Notes under the pieces: generated by a model
What the model was told of the DNA's origin: nothing
Seen by the model: only the letters and a program-made list of their open reading frames with translations
Databases searched by the model: none
Shown: positions 5,839-11,843 of the stretch, one piece after another
Position numbering within the stretch: position 1 is the stretch's first letter
Layout of the letters: each line of letters opens with the position of its first letter
Translations under genes and position numbers: made by a program
Assembly (NCBI GenBank): GCA_900551205.1
Contig: URUW01000041.1
Coordinates: forward strand, 1 to 11,843
Reading direction: 5' to 3'
Source: an uncultured Collinsella sp.
Lineage (GTDB): Bacteria; Actinomycetota; Coriobacteriia; Coriobacteriales; Coriobacteriaceae
DNA: 11,843 nucleotides

Positions 5839-6942
5839 CTAGCTGCGTTTTCGGATCAGGGCAATGTAGAAGCCCTCAAAGTCGCGGCTAGGCGGAATGG
5901 TCAGCGTGCCGGGCATACCGTTGGCGACGGACGAGACGTGGCTGGCGGCGATGGCCTCGGTGAGGGCGTTGCACTCGATGCGTGGCTCTTCGCCAACTTC
6001 CTGAGCACGGCGCGTTTCACTTTCGCTCGGCGTGCCGTCGAGGGGGATAAGCTCGCAATCCATGTGCTTGTCGAGGGCCTCTTGCAGGGCGTCCTCGTTT
6101 TCCTGCGGCAAGATCGAACAAGTCGAATAGACGAGCGTGCCGCCCGGTTTAAGGGCTCCCATGGCGCGGTCCAGAAGTGCTCGCTGCGAGCGGGCACACT
6201 TACTCAGCAGCTGCTCGGTCAGGCCGCGCAGGCTTTTCTCGTTGCCGCTGATGACGGTGCCCGTGCCGGTGCAGGGGGCATCGAGCAGGATGCGGTCAAA
6301 GCGGAAGAACTCGTCGAGCTCGCGTGCGTCGATGCGCATGACGGGCACGTTTTTTGCGCCTTGGCGGTGGAGGTTGGCTTCGAGCTTCTCGGCGCGGGGA
6401 ATGCTCATCTCGCAGGCGGTAAGGTGCGCCTGGCCCTGCGTGAGGGCGGCGATCTGCGTCGTCTTGCCACCGGGGGCCGCGCACATGTCCAGGATGTCCT
6501 CGCATGCCTGGGCGCCCAGGACCAACGGCGGCATCATGGACGACAGACTTTGCAAGTAGATCTTGCCGTCGCGGTAGATGTCGAGGTCCCACAGGTCGGA
6601 AACCTGGGCGTCGGGCAGGATGAAGGCGTCTGGATACCAGGCGACGGGGTTGTGGGCGATGCCGGCGGCATCGAGCGCCGCAGCGATGTCCTCGGCGGTT
6701 GCCTTGAGCGTGTTGGCGCGCAGCGTGACCGGGCGTGTGACCGCGGCGCCGAAGCCCTTGATCATGAGCTCGGCATCGGCGGGCGCATAGGCGCCGGCGA
6801 CCGTGTCGACCATAAAGCGCGGCAGGTCGGCGGCGCAAGGAAGGGCGGCAAGCTGGTCGGAAAGCTCGGTGGCGGCAAACTGCCTGAGCTTGAGCTCGGC
6901 CTTGACCTGTTTTTTCTGCTTACGACGACGCGGCTTGGACAT
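5839..6942 (-). CDS. RsmB/RsmF (NOP2/Sun)-family rRNA m5C methyltransferase
   Basis: It transfers a methyl group from S-adenosylmethionine to carbon 5 of a cytosine in RNA, most likely ribosomal RNA. The protein has 367 residues: a basic N-terminus (PRRRKQKKQ), an N-terminal domain with the RANTLK motif (75-80), then the Rossmann methyltransferase fold. Key motifs are DMCAAPGGKT (152-161, SAM binding), LLDAPCTGTGT (219-229, C224 for product release) and YSTCSI (272-277, C275 the catalytic nucleophile). Both cysteines of the m5C mechanism are present. It is shorter than RsmF of E. coli, and I see no obvious PUA-type tail. The start ATG at 6940-6942 follows AAGGA at a good distance. It lies 36 bp downstream of the MetRS-like gene on the same strand with no terminator between, so the two probably form an operon. 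The target position in rRNA cannot be told. Confidence 0.92.
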   Translation of the reverse strand: MSKPRRRKQKKQVKAELKLRQFAATELSDQLAALPCAADLPRFMVDTVAGAYAPADAELMIKGFGAAVTRPVTLRANTLKATAEDIAAALDAAGIAHNPVAWYPDAFILPDAQVSDLWDLDIYRDGKIYLQSLSSMMPPLVLGAQACEDILDMCAAPGGKTTQIAALTQGQAHLTACEMSIPRAEKLEANLHRQGAKNVPVMRIDARELDEFFRFDRILLDAPCTGTGTVISGNEKSLRGLTEQLLSKCARSQRALLDRAMGALKPGGTLVYSTCSILPQENEDALQEALDKHMDCELIPLDGTPSESETRRAQEVGEEPRIECNALTEAIAASHVSSVANGMPGTLTIPPSRDFEGFYIALIRKRS

Positions 6943-6978
6943 CCGTCTTTCCTTCCCATTCCATTACATGTCGAGTGT

Positions 6979-9129
6979 TTAGTACTGGCTCTCGTGCTTG
7001 CTAAAGAAGTCGAAGCGCGGGGGCAGCGGCTTCACGCGGTGCTCGCCGGGCTTCTCGCCCAGGATCTCCACGAACTCGTCCGTGGAGGCAAAGATGTTAT
7101 CCCAGCTAAAGAAAGCGACCGGGTCGACGTCGAAGTACTCGCAGATGAGCTCGCAGCCGGCCGGCACAATACCGTGCATCAGGACGGTCGCCACGCGCAG
7201 CTCGGTAAAGGCGTCGACAAGGGCCTGCGTCATCGCGGCATTGGCCGGCTCGCCCTCGAGCTTGTTGGCGGCCTTGGAGGCGTCGCTCCAGCGCTTGTTG
7301 GCGGCGCGCAGGTAGTCGTCGCACACGGCAAGCGCGCGGTGCGTCTCGAACTTGTACATGGCCTGCTCAAAGGCGAGGGCTGCCTGCTGGGCGGCTTCGA
7401 CCACGGTGTCAGAAGCGGCACCGGCGGGGATGCAGCCGTTGCGGTAGGGGCTCTCGTCGCCTTCCTTGACGGCGACGCCGTAGAAGCAGCTGCGGGCCAG
7501 ACGGTTGAACACGCCGGTCAAAAGGGCGCTCTCCTTAAGGGCCGGGTCGATAACGCGCTTGTCGTCGCAGGCGCGTACCTCGTTGCCGTCCTTGTCCTTG
7601 CCGGTCACACGCGTGTCGTATGCCTTGGGGCTAAAGCTTACCGGCTTCTCGGACAGGCCGAGCGACAGCCAGTGCGCACGCATCTGCTCGCAGGTGTAGT
7701 GGTTGAGCAGGTCGTCTGCCGGCGGGGGAGGCGTCTGCGAGGACGAGCTGGCCTTTTTGCCCATGTAGAGCAGGTGGTAGCAGGCGCTGACGGTGCTCTG
7801 CGTGAGGTCCCAGCCCAGGGCCTCCCACATGGCGGTCTGCGCGATGCAGTAGAAATAGATGTTGTCCTGACCGATGAACTGGTAAATCTGAGCGTCGTCA
7901 GAGCACCACCAGTCGCGCCAGTCGAGCGAGCTGTGCTGGTAGGTGGGTGCGGGCACCTGCGTGGAGTCGGCGGCGGGCTCGCCCATGAGGGCGGCATCCT
8001 GGGCGGCGACGCCCTCGGTCACGCCGGCGGCCTTGGCATCGCGTGCGAGCACGGTACGCGTATAGCTGATGGGCGCCCACAGGCTCTCGGGCCAGCACCA
8101 GCAGGTGACGTCGGTCACGCCGTCGACCTCGGGCACCGGAACGCCCCAGTCGATGTTGCCGGTGATGCGGAAGGGCACGAGCGCCTTGCCGCTGCGGAAG
8201 CGCACGCCGCCGTTGGCGAGCACCGCGTGGGCGTCGTCGCGCTCCTTCCAGCTGGGGAAGGTGACGGTAAAGCTGCTCTTGTTGCCCTCGGGCTCCAGCA
8301 CGGTGTGCTCGGGAAGCTGGTCCTCGACGGCGTCGAAGGCCTCGCGGAACTTATTCTGGATGTAGAGCTGAGCCGGCAGCAGCCACTCCTCCATGGTCTT
8401 GGAGACCACGGAGCGAACCTGCGGGTTCTGGGCGAGCTTGGCGGTATAGGTCTTCATAAAGTCGAGGTAGGCCGGCAGGTCAAAGTAGAGATTGTCGACC
8501 GGGCGCAGCTCGGGCACCTCGCCGGTGAGCTGGCTCTTGGGCGCGATGAGCTCCTCGGGCTCAAACTGGTGGCCCAGATCGCACTCGTCGGCATAAGCCT
8601 TCTCGGACTTGCAGCCCTGGATGGGGCAGCGGCCGATGACCTGGCGGCCGTTGAGGAACGTGCCGGCCTTGGCATCGTAGAACTGCAGCGTGGAGCGCTT
8701 GGAGATGGTGCCCTGCTCGTGCAGGCGCTCGATAATCTCGGCAGTCACCTCGTTGTGGATCTGGGCCGCCGGCTCAAGGCCCGAGCCGCCGTAGATGTCG
8801 CAGCTGATGTTGTAGTTGTTGAGGGTCGCGGCCTGGCGGGAGTGATTGGACTCGACATACTCGCCGATGGACTTGCCGTAGCCCTCGTTCTCCTTGAGCT
8901 TGCGGTAGCTCTCCATGATGGGCGAACCGTAGCAGTCGGTGCCCGAGGTGAAGATGACGTTTTCGCGGCCCAGGCGGTCGCGCAGGAAGCGGGCGAAGAA
9001 GTCGGCCGGGACAAAGACGCCGCCGACGTGGCCAAAGTGCAGACCCTTGTTGCCGTAGGGCTCGCCGGCGGTAACGATGGCGCGGCGCGGCCAGCTGGGA
9101 CGGTCGTTCATGGAGTATTTGGATGCCAT
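6979..9129 (-). CDS. Divergent methionyl-tRNA-synthetase-like class I tRNA ligase
   Basis: By architecture it should attach methionine to tRNA-Met. The protein has 716 residues: a Rossmann domain with HFGH (31-34) for HIGH, GTDCYGSPI, a zinc knuckle with C168, C173, C183 and H187, then EPEELIAPKS and FDLP as in MetRS. WPESLWAPISY and YQFIGQDNIYF follow, separated by a low-complexity insert. The helical anticodon domain keeps a tryptophan (W614) where MetRS reads CAU. Oddly, the KMSKS loop is KKASSSS (458-464), losing the second lysine, and there is no C-terminal tRNA-binding EMAPII-like domain. It could be the cell's MetRS or a paralogue with another job. The frame opens at 9213, but the ATG at 9127-9129 has AAGGAG 4 bases before it, and the promoter -10 overlaps the upstream ATG. 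It is the first gene of an operon with the methyltransferase. Confidence 0.85.
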   Translation of the reverse strand: MASKYSMNDRPSWPRRAIVTAGEPYGNKGLHFGHVGGVFVPADFFARFLRDRLGRENVIFTSGTDCYGSPIMESYRKLKENEGYGKSIGEYVESNHSRQAATLNNYNISCDIYGGSGLEPAAQIHNEVTAEIIERLHEQGTISKRSTLQFYDAKAGTFLNGRQVIGRCPIQGCKSEKAYADECDLGHQFEPEELIAPKSQLTGEVPELRPVDNLYFDLPAYLDFMKTYTAKLAQNPQVRSVVSKTMEEWLLPAQLYIQNKFREAFDAVEDQLPEHTVLEPEGNKSSFTVTFPSWKERDDAHAVLANGGVRFRSGKALVPFRITGNIDWGVPVPEVDGVTDVTCWCWPESLWAPISYTRTVLARDAKAAGVTEGVAAQDAALMGEPAADSTQVPAPTYQHSSLDWRDWWCSDDAQIYQFIGQDNIYFYCIAQTAMWEALGWDLTQSTVSACYHLLYMGKKASSSSQTPPPPADDLLNHYTCEQMRAHWLSLGLSEKPVSFSPKAYDTRVTGKDKDGNEVRACDDKRVIDPALKESALLTGVFNRLARSCFYGVAVKEGDESPYRNGCIPAGAASDTVVEAAQQAALAFEQAMYKFETHRALAVCDDYLRAANKRWSDASKAANKLEGEPANAAMTQALVDAFTELRVATVLMHGIVPAGCELICEYFDVDPVAFFSWDNIFASTDEFVEILGEKPGEHRVKPLPPRFDFFSKHESQY

Positions 9130-9211
9130 GGGACTCCTTCGCATATAGGTAAGAGCGCGGCCGGGCACGGGGTTCGGCGGCGCGGTGGTCAATTCGTGCA
9201 TATCGTTCGAC

Positions 9212-9220
9212 ATTATCGCA
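9212..9220 (-). promoter_or_regulatory. Extended -10 promoter of the MetRS-like operon
   Basis: On the minus strand TGCGATAAT is identical to the degV promoter element; 11 bases match (complement of 9212-9222). It predicts a transcription start just inside the longest open frame and a leader of about 75 bases before the ATG at 9129, which supports the shorter protein. Confidence 0.5.
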
Positions 9221-9248
9221 CATGCGGGCGGGTGCGTGGCAGGGGCGC

Positions 9249-9254
9249 TATCCT
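9249..9254 (+). promoter_or_regulatory. Candidate -10 of the DUF3267 gene
   Basis: TATCCT ends 8 bases before the ATG at 9263, so the transcript would begin at or next to the start codon. There is no TGn extension, no clear -35 and no ribosome binding site, which together suggest a leaderless mRNA. Confidence 0.3.
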
Positions 9255-9262
9255 AAGATGCT

Positions 9263-9832
9263 ATGAATGAGATTTCCAACATACATGCGTTTGAGGACGA
9301 GGATTTTCTACACGCTTGCTTCGTGTGGGGGATGGCCGTGATCGCGGTGTTTGCCGTGTGCCTGGTGCCGGTGTTTATGCTGTTGGGCGGGCCTGCGGAC
9401 TTGGACGCGGCTGAGGCGGGCGGCTGGATGGCTGTCGTGGGCTGGATAGTCGGCTTGGCTGCGGTCTCAATGGCATCGTTTGCCGTGCACGAGCTGGTGC
9501 ATGCGGTGTTTTTTAAGCTGCTGGCGCCTGCGGGCGCGCATGTGACCTTTGGCGCGAATCGCGAGACGGCGATGATCTATGCCTGCGCCGAGGGCGTTGT
9601 GTATTCGCGTCGGCGGTACATGGCCATTTGCCTGGCGCCCACGGTTGTTTTGACGGTGGCGTTTGCCCTGGGCTTTGCGCTCTCGGGCTATCCGCTGCTG
9701 TGTTACCTGGCGGCTGGCTTGCATTTGTCGGGCTGTGTGGGCGACTGGTATTACGTGCGGGCCATTTTGCGCGACCGCCGCATCGCTGCCTGCGAGGACA
9801 CGTCCTTTGGCGTGCGCTTTTTCGCAAAGTAG
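9263..9832 (+). CDS. DUF3267 membrane protein, putative zinc metalloprotease
   Basis: The protein has 189 residues with about four hydrophobic segments (roughly 20-41, 55-75, 115-138 and 142-158). The motif HELVH (76-80), followed by HAVFFKLL, is the HExxH metal site typical of DUF3267. A later GDWYYV, after HLSGCV, could supply a third metal ligand, as the distal aspartate does in site-2 proteases. The family is thus a likely membrane-embedded zinc protease, but no substrate is known and activity is inferred. No ribosome binding site precedes the ATG at 9263 and the nearest -10-like hexamer is only 8 bases away, so the mRNA may be leaderless. The gene is divergent from the MetRS-like operon and lies 61 bp upstream of queH on the same strand. 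Its 3' end carries a sequence motif repeated after queH. Confidence 0.82.
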   Translation: MNEISNIHAFEDEDFLHACFVWGMAVIAVFAVCLVPVFMLLGGPADLDAAEAGGWMAVVGWIVGLAAVSMASFAVHELVHAVFFKLLAPAGAHVTFGANRETAMIYACAEGVVYSRRRYMAICLAPTVVLTVAFALGFALSGYPLLCYLAAGLHLSGCVGDWYYVRAILRDRRIAACEDTSFGVRFFAK

Positions 9833-9838
9833 TCTTTT

Positions 9839-9893
9839 TGGGACGGGGCTATTTTAGCTGCCATGATGTCGGGGTGAGTTTTCTGGGACGGGG
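9839..9893 (+). repeat. Repeated TGGGACGGGG motif between DUF3267 gene and queH
   Basis: TGGGACGGGG occurs at 9839-9848 and exactly again at 9884-9893, directly before the queH ATG. A shorter copy TTTGGGACG lies after queH (10480-10488). The first and third copies follow a stop codon in near-identical context. Confidence 0.5.
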
Positions 9894-10475
9894 ATGTCGA
9901 TGAAGTCGTTGTTGCTGCATGCGTGCTGTGCACCATGCTCGCTTGAGCCGGTTCGCCTGCTGCGCGAGGAGGGGTTTGAGCCCACGATTTGCTGGACCAA
10001 TCCCAATATTCAACCGCGCGATGAATGGCGGCGGCGTCTGGACGAGCTGCGCCGGTGGTGTGCCGATGGCGACATCGAGCTCATCGAGGCGGGGGAGGAC
10101 CGCGAGCGCTGGGAGGCCGGCGTGGCCCCGCTGGGTGCCGATCGGCCCCGTCGCTGTCGCTCGTGCTATGCCCTGCGCTTGGCCGAGGCGTGCCGCGTGG
10201 CCCAGGAGCGCGGGTTTGAGTTTGTGGGCACGACGCTCGCCGTCTCGCCGTATCAGCTGTTCGATACCTGCAATGATGTTTTGGAGCGTCTGGCTGCCGC
10301 CCGCGGTCTCACCCCGGTGATTCGCGATTTTCGCCCGTATTATCCCGAGGCTACGCGCCGTTCGCGTGAGCTGGGCATGTATCGGCAGAATTACTGCGGC
10401 TGCCGTTTCTCGGCGGTCGAGGCGGCCATGGATCGCGCCCGCATCCGCGACGAGCGCAAAGCCGCCAAAAAGTAG
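9894..10475 (+). CDS. queH: Epoxyqueuosine reductase QueH
   Basis: It reduces epoxyqueuosine to queuosine at the wobble position of tRNAs with GUN anticodons, the last step of queuosine synthesis. It is unrelated to the cobalamin-dependent QueG. The protein has 193 residues, normal for QueH (formerly DUF208). Conserved cysteines are all present: HACCAPC (9-15), RCRSCY (87-92) and NYCGC (166-170), which ligate an iron-sulfur cluster and a further metal. TTLAVSPYQ (113-121) is also typical. The start is either the ATG at 9894 or the one at 9900; MKSLLLHACCAPC from the latter is the more usual N-terminus, and the G-rich stretch upstream does not decide. It lies 64 bp before queA, which makes its substrate, so the two are a functional pair, although queA has its own promoter-like element. 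Confidence 0.93.
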   Translation: MSMKSLLLHACCAPCSLEPVRLLREEGFEPTICWTNPNIQPRDEWRRRLDELRRWCADGDIELIEAGEDRERWEAGVAPLGADRPRRCRSCYALRLAEACRVAQERGFEFVGTTLAVSPYQLFDTCNDVLERLAAARGLTPVIRDFRPYYPEATRRSRELGMYRQNYCGCRFSAVEAAMDRARIRDERKAAKK

Positions 10476-10494
10476 TTCGTTTGGGACGTCAGCC

Positions 10495-10503
10495 TGCTAG
10501 GAT
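10495..10503 (+). promoter_or_regulatory. Extended -10 promoter element of queA
   Basis: TGC plus TAGGAT lies 36 bases before the GTG start, with AAGGAG between. It shares the TGC-extended form with three other promoters in the window. No -35 is evident. Confidence 0.4.
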
Positions 10504-10539
10504 GTAGAGCGGACTTTAGCTATATAAGGAGTATCCGAC

Positions 10540-11757
10540 GTGTCTATGCGTACCGATGATTTTGACTACAACCTTCCTGAGGAACTGATTGCCCAGGCTC
10601 CTGCCGAGCCGCGCGACTCCTGCCGCCTGCTGGTGGTGGATCGCAAAGGCTCCCAGGCGGGGAAGCCGCTGGAGCACGGCGGTACCGTTGAGCACCGCAT
10701 CTTCCGCGACATCATCGACTATATCGAGCCGGGCGATGTGCTCGTCATCAACAAGACGCGTGTGATGCCGGCCCGCCTGATCGGTCGCAAAGCCGGCTCG
10801 GGTGGCGTGGTCGAGACGCTGCTGCTCAAGCGCCGTGAGGATGTTGACCCGCTGGGCCACGTTTGGGAGTGCCTGGTCAAGCCGGGCAAGCGCCTGAAGC
10901 CCGGTGCTCAGATTGAGTATCGCGCCGGTGGCGCCCATGCGCCCGAGGGGGCTCCCGTGGTGCTGACGGCCGAGGTCATCGACTTTGTCACCGATAGCCG
11001 CGGAGGCCGTCTGGTGCGCTTTGAGCCGGCCGGCTGCAATGCCGCCGGCGAGCCGCGCACGCTCGACGAGGCCATTCATGCTGCCGGTCACGTGCCGCTG
11101 CCGCCCTACATTACCGATTACGAGGGCGATCCCGAGAAGTACCAGACCGTCTACGCCATGAAGGAGGAGCACTCGGCTGCCGCTCCTACGGCGGGGCTGC
11201 ACTTTACCCCCGAGCTCATGGCCGCTATCGAGGCCAAGGGCGCCAAGTTTGCTGCCGTCGAGCTCGAGGTGGGTATTGATACCTTCCGTCTGGTGGAGGA
11301 GGACGACCCCACGCAGCACGTCATGCACACCGAGCGCTACCACGTGTCACAGGAGGTTGTCGACGCCGTGCATAAGGCGAAGGCCGAGGGGCACCGCGTG
11401 ATCGCCGTCGGCACCACCGCAGTACGCTCGCTCGAGAGCGCCTTTGACGCTGAGGCACCGGTGTCCGATCCGGCCGTGACGGCGCGCTATTTTGAGGGCC
11501 GCGAGGATGGGGCCGATACGCTCGGCCGCGGCGACATCGTGGCGCGCGAGAACGCTACGACGCAGCTCTACCTCATGCCCGGCTCGACCTATCACGTGGT
11601 CGACGCGCTGATCACGAACTTCCACGTGCCGCGCTCCACGCTCATGATGCTCGTAAGCGCGCTTGCCACCCGCGACCAGATCATGGATGCCTACGCCGCT
11701 GCTATCGAAGAGCGCTACCGCTTCTTCAGCTTTGGCGACGCGATGCTCATTCAGTAG
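10540..11757 (+). CDS. queA: S-adenosylmethionine:tRNA ribosyltransferase-isomerase QueA
   Basis: It transfers and isomerises the ribosyl part of S-adenosylmethionine onto preQ1 at tRNA position 34, giving epoxyqueuosine. The protein has 405 residues, about 50 longer than QueA of E. coli; the extra length is in short insertions, one near residues 38-48. Conserved blocks: DFDYNLPEELIAQ (7-19), INKTRVMPARL (about 70-80), LPPYI, YQTVYA, PTAGLHF (216-222), AVGTTAVRSLES and DALITNFHVPRSTLMMLVSA. Two usual motifs are altered: a glycine-serine after YQTVYA reads as EEHSAA, and the GLGTF motif reads VGIDTF. The start is GTG at 10540, with AAGGAG 8 bases before; the ATG two codons later is too far from it. 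It follows queH, which acts on its product. A perfect hairpin begins at the stop codon. Confidence 0.95.
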   Translation: MSMRTDDFDYNLPEELIAQAPAEPRDSCRLLVVDRKGSQAGKPLEHGGTVEHRIFRDIIDYIEPGDVLVINKTRVMPARLIGRKAGSGGVVETLLLKRREDVDPLGHVWECLVKPGKRLKPGAQIEYRAGGAHAPEGAPVVLTAEVIDFVTDSRGGRLVRFEPAGCNAAGEPRTLDEAIHAAGHVPLPPYITDYEGDPEKYQTVYAMKEEHSAAAPTAGLHFTPELMAAIEAKGAKFAAVELEVGIDTFRLVEEDDPTQHVMHTERYHVSQEVVDAVHKAKAEGHRVIAVGTTAVRSLESAFDAEAPVSDPAVTARYFEGREDGADTLGRGDIVARENATTQLYLMPGSTYHVVDALITNFHVPRSTLMMLVSALATRDQIMDAYAAAIEERYRFFSFGDAMLIQ

Positions 11758-11785
11758 GTTACGGCGTTTTCCAAACGCCGTAACC
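11757..11785 (+). terminator. Perfect hairpin at the queA stop, possible terminator
   Basis: Arms 11757-11769 and 11773-11785 pair over 13 bases with a TCC loop, starting on the last base of the stop codon. No T tract follows (GGCCGACG), so it may act as an RNA-stability end, a Rho-aided terminator, or part of a dispersed repeat. Confidence 0.5.
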
Positions 11786-11843
11786 GGCCGACGCTGCGCG
11801 GGCCGCATTTGGACAATCTGACGTTCAACTTCAAGGGCGCGAC
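11786..11843. other. Unassigned right edge
   Basis: These are 58 bases with no start codon I can justify. One plus frame reads GPHLDNLTFNFKGA without a stop and a minus frame is also open, so part of a neighbouring gene may begin or end beyond the window. Nothing more can be supported. Confidence 0.3.

Noticed and set aside
9130..9213. N-terminal extension of the MetRS-like protein from the ATG at 9213
   Set aside because: The -10 element overlaps that ATG, the extension is proline-rich without similarity to MetRS, and a strong AAGGAG precedes the ATG at 9129.
5938..9270. Open plus-strand frame of 1110 codons
   Set aside because: It lies antisense to the methyltransferase and MetRS-like genes, which have clear family motifs. 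Its translation is V/A/G/L/R-rich low complexity, as expected from the complement of GC-biased codons.
10516..11343. Minus-strand frame of 275 codons opposite queA
   Set aside because: It is antisense to a well-conserved queA and has no start signal or family motif.

Overview
The window is a high-GC bacterial chromosome segment. Its gene content and style suggest a gut actinobacterium of the Coriobacteriia, most likely Collinsella or a close relative. This is inferred from codon use, a class III fructose-1,6-bisphosphatase, the DegV protein, a QueH/QueA pair and mixed ATG/GTG/TTG starts; no marker gene proves it. I see no rRNA, tRNA, CRISPR array, insertion sequence or prophage. It reads as a housekeeping region with some unusual proteins and regulatory DNA.

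Layout, left to right. Bases 1-3078 are read leftward: fbp (class III FBPase), then two tandem small GtrA-family membrane proteins, ending at a strong intrinsic terminator at 1-35. The 320-bp divergent gap at 3079-3398 carries a perfect 10-bp inverted repeat upstream of fbp and an extended -10 for degV. degV is read rightward and converges on a leftward TIM-barrel protein of unknown function; a shared GC-rich terminator lies between them. A 56-residue single-span membrane protein (5644-5814, +) follows and converges on a leftward translation operon made of a divergent methionyl-tRNA-synthetase-like protein and an RsmB/RsmF-type rRNA m5C methyltransferase. From 9263 onward everything is rightward: a DUF3267 membrane protein with a HELVH metal motif, queH and queA, ending at a perfect hairpin at 11757-11785.

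The clearest functional theme is translation and tRNA/rRNA modification. The MetRS-like enzyme and the m5C methyltransferase form one pair. QueA makes epoxyqueuosine and QueH reduces it to queuosine, so they catalyse the last two steps of queuosine synthesis. fbp is gluconeogenic. The GtrA pair suggests lipid-linked sugar transport in the envelope, but no glycosyltransferase is present here.

The best leads are: the MetRS-like protein, whose KMSKS loop is replaced by KKASSSS; the inverted repeat over the probable fbp start region; a structured fbp-gtrA junction with a C(UUCG)G hairpin; a recurring TGC-extended -10 element; and two genes whose only visible -10 lies so close to the start codon that they may be leaderless. 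Several starts were moved from the longest open frame (fbp, degV, the MetRS-like gene, the second gtrA) because a strong ribosome binding site or a paralogue alignment points to an internal ATG.
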